Assembly (NCBI GenBank): GCA_002480935.1
Contig: DLDC01000226.1
Coordinates: 1 to 5,852, forward strand
Source: Prevotella sp. UBA7782
GTDB lineage: Bacteria; Bacteroidota; Bacteroidia; Bacteroidales; Bacteroidaceae
Length of the DNA stretch: 5,852 nucleotides
Direction of reading: 5' to 3'
Under the pieces are notes generated by a model. It had not been told where the DNA came from. It searched no databases and saw nothing but the letters and a program-made list of their open reading frames with translations. Positions 1 to 5,228 of the stretch are shown in pieces; position 1 is the first letter of the stretch; every line of letters starts with the position of its first letter. Made by a program: the position numbers and the translations under genes.

Positions 1-32
1 GTGGATATTCGTTGCTTGTCCTCAATAGGAAT

Positions 33-61
33 TAATATTAATCGGGATTATTTTAATATTA
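33..61. promoter_or_regulatory. Twin palindromic TAATATTA octamers (possible operator)
   Basis: The self-complementary octamer TAATATTA occurs at 33-40 and again at 54-61, start to start 21 bp, about two helical turns. Each copy has a T in front, so the shared word is TTAATATTA. The second copy lies where the -33 element of the promoter with its -7 box at 75-82 would fall. This geometry would suit a dimeric regulator or an A/T-rich UP-like element. The region is A/T-rich, so chance is a real alternative. No regulator is encoded in the window. Confidence 0.3.
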
Positions 62-82
62 CGATAATATTTAGTATCTTTG
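51..82 (+). promoter_or_regulatory. Bacteroidota-type promoter of the zinc-ribbon gene
   Basis: TATCTTTG at 75-82 is a full match to the Bacteroidota -7 consensus TAnnTTTG. The expected -33 position (51-54) reads TTTT, an imperfect TTTG. Transcription would start near 88-90, leaving a leader of about 100 nt before the ATG at 190. The same -7 octamer occurs in the promoter at 1216-1223, which supports it. Confidence 0.6.
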
Positions 83-88
83 CATATA

Positions 89-189
89 ATAAAGTTTGAG
101 GCTACCCGACTGGTGGAATACTGCGGATAGGACACGAGAAGAGGGAGCTAAAACAGATAGTTAATAATCTAATAGTCAATCAGTTTACC
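89..189 (+). promoter_or_regulatory. Long 5' leader of the zinc-ribbon gene
   Basis: About 100 nt separate the predicted transcription start from the ATG at 190. This is long compared with the ~22 nt leader of the protease gene. A small stem can form between CTACC (102-106) and GGTGG (112-116), with one G-T pair and a 5-nt loop. The rest is purine-rich, then A/T-rich. I recognise no riboswitch or leader-peptide signature. It may carry a cis-acting RNA element, but only the length and the weak stem suggest that. Confidence 0.25.
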
Positions 190-372
190 ATGCGAACAAA
201 AATTCCGAGGGAGTCACTTCCCACCATGATGCGCTGCCGCAAATGCGGCAAGCTGTTGCCCGCCGAACAGTTCGAGCTTTACTCGAGCGGCACCCGGAGG
301 CATGTATGCAACAAGTGCAAATATCTGCATTACACCCTTCCTGCCCACTACCGTTGGTGTATGCGAGGGTAA
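190..372 (+). CDS. Small CxxC...CxxC zinc-ribbon-like protein (60 aa)
   Basis: The 60-residue product has two CxxC knuckles, C16-x2-C19 and C40-x2-C43, 20 residues apart, with the form C-R-K-C-G ... P-A-E-Q-F ... C-N-K-C-K. This is the pattern of small zinc ribbons, including those at the front of some HNH-type and nucleic-acid-binding proteins; no HNH catalytic residues follow. The protein is very basic, which fits binding RNA or DNA, but no specific function can be assigned. It has no signal peptide or membrane segment, so it should be cytoplasmic. The start is uncertain: ATG at 190, or the paired ATGs at 226 and 229 just before the first Cys pair, which would give 47-48 residues. A weak hairpin (209-222) lies just before the internal ATGs. 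A promoter upstream and a terminator at 415-445 make it a one-gene unit. It could be a truncated relic, but the intact metal site and flanking signals argue for a real gene. Confidence 0.6.
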   Translation: MRTKIPRESLPTMMRCRKCGKLLPAEQFELYSSGTRRHVCNKCKYLHYTLPAHYRWCMRG

Positions 373-414
373 AAATGGGTGAAAGTGTCACAAAAGACTT
401 GCGCAAGTTACGTT

Positions 415-445
415 GCCTCGTGCTACCTTCGGCACGGGGCTTTTT
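415..445 (+). terminator. Intrinsic terminator of the zinc-ribbon gene
   Basis: GCCTCGTGC (415-423) pairs with GCACGGGGC (432-440) over nine base pairs, with one G-T wobble and an 8-nt loop. TTTTT follows at 441-445. The hairpin ends 73 nt after the stop codon of the small zinc-ribbon gene and has the classic Rho-independent form. Confidence 0.8.
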
Positions 446-550
446 CATGTCTCCCAACAAGGGGTATTTAGTCTTCCGAAAAGGGGCTTTTCAGCTCCTA
501 AAACCATGCTTTTGAGCACGCGAAAACATCACTTTTTGAGCTCTGGGAAC
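436..550. repeat. Degenerate ~23-nt tandem array, five units
   Basis: Five units run head to tail: 436-460, 461-482, 483-504, 505-527 and 528-550 (25, 22, 22, 23 and 23 nt). The shared pattern is G-rich, then C plus a T tract, then roughly AGCTC, ending in GAAAAC. Units three to five share TTTT[C/G]AGC at 488, 510 and 534. The first unit overlaps the 3' stem and T tract of the terminator at 415-445. There are no spacers, so this is not a CRISPR array. Divergence between units makes the boundaries approximate. Confidence 0.5.
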
Positions 551-602
551 GAGCGTGCAACCAATGGGCCAAAGCAGCAGATGAGAGACTGGACGGAGGG
601 TG

Positions 603-709
603 AGTGTACTTTCTGTGTACTTTTGTAAATCGTAATATAATGCGTTGAAACCGCACAAAAAACGCCAAAAACGTTATTTCAGCAACTACGGGTACACGAA
701 AAGTACACT
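603..709. repeat. Symmetric GTGTAC inverted element
   Basis: GTGTAC occurs at 604-609 and 615-620, and its reverse complement GTACAC at 692-697 and 703-708. In each pair the copies start 11 bp apart. The arms 603-620 and 692-709 match as an inverted repeat over 18 positions with two mismatches, around a 71-nt centre. The left arm runs into TACTTTTG (618-625), a perfect TAnnTTTG -7 match but without a visible -33 box. The element could be a paired binding site, the ends of a small mobile or dispersed repeat, or a large RNA hairpin. I cannot choose between these from sequence alone. Confidence 0.5.
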
Positions 710-881
710 TCACGATTTTCTTCTGCATCCCGCCCCAGAGCCTCCGATGAGCAGTCAGGAGATGGAACCCCTGAGAGCAATAAGGAGATGGAAAATCACG
801 AGCGCATGAACAGTAGTGGACGGAAGGTCGTAAACATATTAAAGTAAAGCTTTAACCAAAACGATTTTCCGACATTTTATT

Positions 882-923
882 GATAATGATAATGACTATG
901 ATTATGATCATGATTATGATAAC
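882..923. repeat. Hexamer tandem array, seven GATNAT-like units
   Basis: Seven 6-bp units run without a break: GATAAT, GATAAT, GACTAT, GATTAT, GATCAT, GATTAT, GATAAC. Every unit begins GA, and variation is confined to positions 3-4 and the final base. Arrays of this type can change copy number by slippage. Here the units have already diverged, which should slow that. No start codon or promoter overlaps it. Confidence 0.7.
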
Positions 924-932
924 TCCCCCTAT

Positions 933-948
933 ATCCCCTAAAGGGGAT
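933..948. other. C4/G4 palindromic hairpin
   Basis: ATCCCCT (933-939) pairs perfectly with AGGGGAT (942-948) around a 2-nt AA centre. C runs also occur just before (924-928) and after (953-958). No T tract follows on the plus strand and none on the minus strand, so it is not a textbook terminator. It coincides with the stop of the doubtful minus-strand frame that ends at 938. Confidence 0.5.
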
Positions 949-1153
949 TATTCCCCCCTCTTTCACTTTTTTCGTTCAAAATCGTTTCGACAGGTATCGG
1001 TTCAAGTTTTACTTTAATCCTTTTAGCAATATCCATCTTCTTGGCTATCAACAACTTCTGTCTAAACATCGGATGGTCGTTTTTCGCGTCACAATGCACG
1101 AGCGCCGCTAAAACGAGACAGAGCGAGATAGAGTGTCTTAATGTTTTCTTCAA
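938..1153 (-). CDS. Doubtful 71-aa minus-strand reading frame
   Basis: Read on the minus strand from a TTG at 1153, this frame gives 71 residues. It has a basic start, a hydrophobic run at about residues 9-19 and then Cys21, so it superficially resembles a lipoprotein signal. However, His at the position before the Cys is atypical for a lipobox. The rest is lysine-rich and unfamiliar. No minus-strand TAnnTTTG box lies upstream within about 100 nt, and the 3' third is made of the inverted-duplication arm and C/G runs. In the same frame the reading extends upstream of the TTG for a few codons (SNPLEW) to a stop, so it may be the tail of a lost gene. I favour a chance frame or a gene remnant. 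Confidence 0.15.
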   Translation of the reverse strand: MKKTLRHSISLCLVLAALVHCDAKNDHPMFRQKLLIAKKMDIAKRIKVKLEPIPVETILNEKSERGGNNPL

Positions 1154-1191
1154 CCATTCAAGCGGGTTGGATTAATATTTTTCGTCATTTG

Positions 1192-1223
1192 TTTGCAATC
1201 TTCAGAAAAAATCTCTATCTTTG
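1192..1223 (+). promoter_or_regulatory. Bacteroidota promoter of the M6 protease gene
   Basis: TTTG at 1192-1195 (-33 box) and TATCTTTG at 1216-1223 (-7 box, full TAnnTTTG match) are separated by 20 bp, the normal spacing for the primary Bacteroidota sigma factor. Transcription should start near 1229-1231, about 22 nt before the ATG at 1253. TTAATATT at 1172-1179 may act as an A/T-rich upstream element. The promoter excludes an in-frame TTG start at 1193, which would lie inside the -33 box. Confidence 0.85.
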
Positions 1224-1252
1224 CAGCATCCAAACATTTAACTCTGACCAAA

Positions 1253-3103
1253 ATGAAACTGAGATCCATTAAAAAAGCACTGATAATCAGCATATTGCTT
1301 CTTCTCGCACAAGGAGCGACAGCCATACCTGCCCTTCGCCGTTGGGTGACCGTGAAGCAAAGCGACGGCACCTTCCTGCAAGTGTCGATGGCAGGCGACG
1401 AATGGATGCACTACACCGCCACCCGCGACGGAATAGCCGTGGTGAGAAACTCAGCGGGCACCTACTGCTACGCTGCCCTGAGAGGCCGGGACGTTGTTTC
1501 GTCGGGCATAATAGCCCACGAGGCCGGGCAGCGCAGCCTGCGAGAGTCGGCCCGCATGGTGACAGCCCGCGAGCTGAACAACCTGGCCATGACCCGCCGG
1601 CAGCTGCTCAGGCAAGCACCGGCACGCCCCCGGGCAGAGCGCCGCGCACCCCGCCAGCGCCTCTACAGCGGCACCCACCATGTGCCCGTGGTGCTGGCTT
1701 ACTTCACCGACAAGAGTTTTTCGGCCGACACAGCCGCCACGAAAGCCTTCTACGAGAGTATGCTCAACGAGCACGGCTTCAGCCGCTTCGGCGCCAACGG
1801 CAGCGTGAACGACTACTTCAAGGACATGAGCCGGGGCCAGTTCAACCTGGTGTTCGACGTCATTGGGCCCGTCAGGGTGAGCCACCAGAGCACCTACTAC
1901 GGCGGACCGAGCGTCTACTTCGGTGGCACCGACCACGTGGGTGAGTTCATCGCCGAGGCCGTGACCAAGGCCGACAGCATCTACCGGCCCGACTGGAGCA
2001 GCTACGACTGGGACGGCGACGGCGAGATAGAGCAGGTGTTTGTGCTCTACGCCGGATACGGACAGGCTACCGGAGGCGGCACCGGACTGATATGGCCCTG
2101 CAAATGGACGCTCGACGAGGCCAAGGAGGGTGGCGACGGGCCCGGCAGTCTGAACCTCAGGGGCACGATGGTCAATACCTTTGCCTGCGGCAACGAGCTG
2201 TACGGTTCTACCGGCAGCACCTACATGGGCCTGGGCGTGTTCTGCCACGAGTTCTCACACTGCATGGGGCTGCCCGACCTCTACGACACCGCGTACGGCT
2301 CATCACCCGCCATGGGCGACTGGGACCTCATGGCGCACGGGTCGTATAACGGACCTAAGGGCATAGGATGGTGCCCAGCTGGATGGACAAGCTATGAGCG
2401 CGCCGAGGCGGGATGGCTGGACCTGACCGAGCTGCAGCCCGGCGACACCGTGAGAGGCATGAAGAGCATGGACGAGGGCGGCGAGGCCTACGCCATATAC
2501 AACGACGCCAACCGAAACGAATATTACCTGCTGGAGAACCATAAGCACGTGGGATGGGACGCATATACGCCCGAGGAGGGGCTGCTGGCCATACACGTGG
2601 ACTATGACTCTACGCTCTTTGCCAATAACATCGTGAACACCACCGGCACGTTTACACCCGCCGAGGGCTACGACGGCACGTTCTACAACGACCACGCCCG
2701 CATGGTGCCTTTCAGCCGACTGCGCTCGCTCGACGACGAGACGTATTACTACACCTACCCCATGGTGGGCAAGCGCTTCGTGGTAGACTCGCTCACCGAC
2801 CTGAGCAAGCCTGCCGCTATGGTGTATAACGCGCAGGCCGACGGATCGCTCTTCATGCACAAGCCGGTGCGCGACATCGCCAAGGATGCCGAGGGTAACA
2901 TCTCCTTCAACTATATGACCACTCCCACGGTGCCCACAGCCATTCTGTCGGCAGAGCAAGCGCAGACCGACGACCCGATGAGGATATACGGCATGGGCGG
3001 TGAGCAGCTGGGCACGGCACGCAGAGGGTATGGCTCGCACGCCACGCCCATGATAGTGGTGACGAAGCAAGGCGACAAGGTGGTGAAGCGATTGGCACGC
3101 TGA
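1253..3103 (+). CDS. Secreted M6-family zinc metalloprotease (616 aa)
   Basis: This is a secreted endopeptidase of MEROPS family M6 (immune inhibitor A-like). The zinc site HEFSHCMGLPD at residues 332-342 fits HExxHxxGxxD: His332, His336 and Asp342 as likely ligands, Glu333 as the catalytic base. A Met-turn follows at Met360 (DWDLMAHG). An acidic loop DWDGDGEIE (252-260) resembles a calcium site. Residues 1-24 form a signal peptide (basic start, IISILLLLA core, cleavage after ATA). Residues 25-114 look like the propeptide usual in Bacteroidota M6 proteins. An arginine-dense linker (115-136, nine Arg) then leads to the catalytic domain from about 142. Residues 577-616 end in IYGMGGEQLG...VVKRLAR, a short tail like those of type IX-exported proteins. 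ATG 1253 is chosen because the promoter at 1192-1223 covers the upstream TTG. The leader AACTCTGACCAAA has no Shine-Dalgarno sequence, as usual in this phylum. The substrate is not deducible. The gene is intact. Confidence 0.92.
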   Translation: MKLRSIKKALIISILLLLAQGATAIPALRRWVTVKQSDGTFLQVSMAGDEWMHYTATRDGIAVVRNSAGTYCYAALRGRDVVSSGIIAHEAGQRSLRESARMVTARELNNLAMTRRQLLRQAPARPRAERRAPRQRLYSGTHHVPVVLAYFTDKSFSADTAATKAFYESMLNEHGFSRFGANGSVNDYFKDMSRGQFNLVFDVIGPVRVSHQSTYYGGPSVYFGGTDHVGEFIAEAVTKADSIYRPDWSSYDWDGDGEIEQVFVLYAGYGQATGGGTGLIWPCKWTLDEAKEGGDGPGSLNLRGTMVNTFACGNELYGSTGSTYMGLGVFCHEFSHCMGLPDLYDTAYGSSPAMGDWDLMAHGSYNGPKGIGWCPAGWTSYERAEAGWLDLTELQPGDTVRGMKSMDEGGEAYAIYNDANRNEYYLLENHKHVGWDAYTPEEGLLAIHVDYDSTLFANNIVNTTGTFTPAEGYDGTFYNDHARMVPFSRLRSLDDETYYYTYPMVGKRFVVDSLTDLSKPAAMVYNAQADGSLFMHKPVRDIAKDAEGNISFNYMTTPTVPTAILSAEQAQTDDPMRIYGMGGEQLGTARRGYGSHATPMIVVTKQGDKVVKRLAR

Positions 3104-3350
3104 GGGCTACGGGCTGTCATCATCTGGCACCCCGGCCGGGACTGAAGCGGCAGGGCATCAAAGTCTACACATCTTACGCCCTCGTGACTTACAAGCGGAA
3201 GAAGCTGCCATACGATCGACTTAAAAAAGAGTTTACATGCAGAAAACAGTCCATTTCATCGGGAGATGACGCAAAGACTGAACACAGACCATCATGCCGT
3301 GAAAAGATGATACGAAAACTTACAAACATTAAATATTTAACCAAACTCTT
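3104..3350 (+). other. Intergenic stretch between protease and Fn3-like gene
   Basis: These 247 nt contain no clear terminator and no TAnnTTTG promoter, so the two genes may be co-transcribed. A perfect 10-bp palindrome, CCCGGCCGGG, lies at 3131-3140 without a T tract. A perfect 12-bp palindrome, TTAAATATTTAA, lies at 3329-3340 in the A/T-rich leader just before the next start, where low structure helps initiation in Bacteroidota. One plus-strand frame stays open across the whole gap and stops with TGA at 3352-3354, overlapping the next ATG. It has no good start codon and is reported as a finding only. Confidence 0.5.
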
Positions 3351-5099
3351 ATGAATATGAAGAAAATTTATCTCCTAACACTCGCTCTGCCCCTGGCTTT
3401 GCAGGCCACGGCGCAAACCACGCTGCCCAAGCCCGTGGCCAAGGTAGCCACCAACATCACCACTTCGGGCTTCAACGCCAACTGGCAGGCCGTGAAAGGC
3501 AGTGAGGCCTATTGCGTGTATGTCTACGAACACAAGGACGCCAAGGCCGGAGCGCCGACAACCATCGCCGACGAAGACTTCAGCGGCGTGACGCAAGGTT
3601 CGGTGGTGAGCCCTGAGATGAGCGACGAAATCTACGTAGACCTGTCTGATTACGGCTACGCCACCACCTACGGCTGGAGCGCCTACGGCTATCCGTCGTT
3701 TGCCAGAGGCATGGTGGGCGGCGTGATCTACTCGCCCTACCTCGACCTGCGAGGCAACAACGGACGCTATCAAATCGTGGTGACCAGCTATTGCAACAAC
3801 GGCGACAGCATCTTCGTGACCACTCACGGCAGCAAGGGCGAGACGCTGCATAAGATGGTTACGCATGTGGCTAACGGCGCAACGGGCTACAGCACCGACA
3901 CGCTGACCTGCGACGACGGCAGCAAAGACCTCTTCTTCACCGTGGTGAACAACACGGCAACGCAAGAAACGCCCGATTTCATCGACAGAGTGCAGGTGCT
4001 TCAGGACCTGGAGGGCACCGACGGCTTCTACGCTATGGTGGCCGCCGACGAGAGCGTGATGGCACAAGACGAGCAGACCGGCGCGCAAGTAACCACCAAG
4101 CGATTTGCTACGCCCACACGTTACACCAAGAGCAAGGTGCTCTACTACGACCTCTATGCCGTGAAGAACGACTCTACGCAGCCGCGCAACGGCATACCTT
4201 ACACGCCCGTCTACAGCCCTTACTCTGACATGGTGAAGGTGGATCTGGCCAATAAGACCTCAGAGGTGCTCAGCACAGAGGCACCCCAACCCGAGAAAGA
4301 CTCAGTAAACGTGGGCGACTATCAAGGCGCGCTCGACGGCGCTTCAACCGCCAAGCTATATGAGGGCAGCTACTTCTCAGTGGCACCCACCACATTCTAT
4401 CTCAAGCACACGGGCTCGCAGATCATCTATACCAAGGCCGACCTGGCCCAGGTTGCCGGTAAGGAGATTACAGCGCTGAAGTTTGTCTTCAACAACCAAG
4501 GACTCTATCAGGCTTATCCCCGTACGGTGAACGTGAAGATGAAGGAGATTGGCAAGGATGCCTTCGAATACGACAACGACCGAAAGGACTATCTCTTCTT
4601 CGAAGAAAACGATGCCAAGGCCGTGCTGAGCAACTATCAGTATGACGAAGACCTCTCTGCTTACTACGGCACAAACGGCGAAATGGTGCTCACACTCGAC
4701 AAGCCGTTCGCTTATACCGGCACGGGCAACCTGCTGGTGAGCATCAGCTTCGATGGCACGGAGACTTGCGAGTCGGCCTTCGACATGAGTTTCTATTACA
4801 ATCCAGAGGCTAAAAACAAGGCCATGACGTTTACACACGATGATGTTTCGTTTGCCGATTATCAGGAAACTGACGACTGGCCCAAGGCAGGACTCAACAC
4901 CGGCACGCGCCTGGAGCAGCCTGTCACCCAGCTGGTTTATCAGACTCCGGCCACGCCAACGGCCATCAGCAACGCCGCAACAGTGGCTCCTGCCCGCTCA
5001 GATGCCCAGGCACCTGCTTACAACCTGGCCGGTCAGCGCGTGAGCAGCGGCTATAAGGGCTTCGTCATCAAGGGTCATAAGAAGATGATCGTAAGATAA
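3351..5099 (+). CDS. Secreted fibronectin-III/beta-sandwich protein (582 aa)
   Basis: This is an exported, probably surface or extracellular, multidomain beta protein of unknown role. Residues 1-21 are a signal peptide (MKK, then a leucine-rich core, ATA before Q22, the usual Bacteroidota cleavage form). Residues about 25-65 resemble the start of a fibronectin type III domain (PKPVAKVATNITTSGFNANW, then a YCVYVYE strand). Residues 74-220 (EDFSG at 75-79, YGW at 107-109, YLDLRG at 130-135) resemble the jelly-roll 'choice-of-anchor' or cleaved-adhesin type. Residues 330-530 form another beta-sandwich, with an SQIIYTKADL...ITALKFVF segment typical of Bacteroidota secreted proteins. The end (557-582, YNLAGQRV...GFVIKGHKKMIVR) is a short sorting-like tail. 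No catalytic motif is visible; adhesion or glycan binding is possible but unproven. The start may be ATG 3351 or ATG 3357 (MNMKK or MKK); the mature protein is the same. It follows the protease on the same strand and may be co-expressed with it. Confidence 0.85.
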   Translation: MNMKKIYLLTLALPLALQATAQTTLPKPVAKVATNITTSGFNANWQAVKGSEAYCVYVYEHKDAKAGAPTTIADEDFSGVTQGSVVSPEMSDEIYVDLSDYGYATTYGWSAYGYPSFARGMVGGVIYSPYLDLRGNNGRYQIVVTSYCNNGDSIFVTTHGSKGETLHKMVTHVANGATGYSTDTLTCDDGSKDLFFTVVNNTATQETPDFIDRVQVLQDLEGTDGFYAMVAADESVMAQDEQTGAQVTTKRFATPTRYTKSKVLYYDLYAVKNDSTQPRNGIPYTPVYSPYSDMVKVDLANKTSEVLSTEAPQPEKDSVNVGDYQGALDGASTAKLYEGSYFSVAPTTFYLKHTGSQIIYTKADLAQVAGKEITALKFVFNNQGLYQAYPRTVNVKMKEIGKDAFEYDNDRKDYLFFEENDAKAVLSNYQYDEDLSAYYGTNGEMVLTLDKPFAYTGTGNLLVSISFDGTETCESAFDMSFYYNPEAKNKAMTFTHDDVSFADYQETDDWPKAGLNTGTRLEQPVTQLVYQTPATPTAISNAATVAPARSDAQAPAYNLAGQRVSSGYKGFVIKGHKKMIVR

Positions 5100-5109
5100 C
5101 AATACACGG

Positions 5110-5167
5110 CTGTCGGGATGACAGTTGTTTACATTCATAGCTAACTGTTTTTTAAGTTAACTGAATG
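5110..5167 (+). other. Two consecutive hairpins after the Fn3-like gene
   Basis: The first hairpin pairs CTGTC (5110-5114) with GACAG (5120-5124) around GGGAT, followed by TTGTTT, and could be a weak terminator. The second runs from CATTCA (5132-5137) to TGAATG (5162-5167), with an inner TAAC/GTTA stem and an A/T-rich loop of about 10 nt. Both lie between the stop codon and the strong terminator at 5186-5228. They may protect the mRNA 3' end or act as extra terminators. Confidence 0.4.
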
Positions 5168-5185
5168 TTCTTAAGTGAAAGTTGG

Positions 5186-5228
5186 GGCTGCCTGCCCGCG
5201 ATGGTTCGCGTGGCTCGCAGCCTTTTTT
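5186..5228 (+). terminator. Long intrinsic terminator after the Fn3-like gene
   Basis: The outer stem GGCTGC (5186-5191) pairs with GCAGCC (5217-5222). After a 2x2 internal loop, GCC (5194-5196) pairs with GGC (5212-5214). The inner stem CGCGA (5197-5201) pairs with TCGCG (5206-5210) around TGGT, with one bulged T. TTTTTT follows at 5223-5228. Fourteen base pairs plus a six-T tract make this the strongest terminator in the window, closing the protease/Fn3 region 86 nt past the stop codon. Confidence 0.85.

Larger units (their letters stand above)
838..1018. repeat. Diverged inverted duplication flanking an A/T-rich core
   Basis: 838-868 and 978-1018 are imperfect inverted copies. Read in the same sense, both start ATTAAAGTAAA, continue through a variant of GCTTTAACC or ACTTGAACC, and end AAACGATTTT. 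The second copy carries about 10 extra nt (near 988-998). Between the arms lie the hexamer array (882-923) and a C4/G4 palindrome (933-948). The pattern suggests an inverted duplication that has since drifted, or the worn ends of a small element. No transposase is present. Confidence 0.45.
373..1191. other. Repeat-rich gene-poor stretch
   Basis: These 819 nt contain no convincing gene. They hold the zinc-ribbon gene's terminator, a degenerate tandem array, a GTGTAC inverted element, an inverted duplication with a hexamer array inside, a C4/G4 palindrome and one doubtful minus-strand reading frame; each is listed separately. At 729-837 I see only the direct repeat GGAGATGG (758-765 and 784-791), 26 bp apart, and no promoter or hairpin of note. 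At 1021-1170 there is nothing beyond the doubtful minus-strand frame. Confidence 0.7.

Noticed and set aside
436..550. CRISPR array
   Set aside because: Units abut directly without unique spacers and are highly diverged, with no cas gene in the window; the 33-bp repeats at 5412-5510 fail for the same reason.
413..628. 71-aa plus-strand frame
   Set aside because: It starts on the terminator hairpin and reads through the tandem array; the internal periodicity reflects the DNA repeat.
498..728. 76-aa minus-strand frame with a hydrophobic stretch
   Set aside because: It spans the GTGTAC inverted element and the degenerate tandem array; its apparent hydrophobicity comes from A-rich plus-strand sequence read in antisense. 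It might recur as part of a dispersed repeat, but I cannot show that here.
1451..2248. 265-aa minus-strand frame
   Set aside because: It is antisense to the M6 protease, in a G/C-rich gene where the opposite strand stays open by codon bias; its translation is Val/Ala/His-rich with no recognisable domain.
2303..3070. 255-aa minus-strand frame
   Set aside because: It is a shadow of the protease 3' half; the true sense frame has the zinc motif and a signal peptide.
3375..4088. 237-aa minus-strand frame
   Set aside because: It is antisense to the Fn3-like gene, with the same biased composition and no domain, promoter or export signal.
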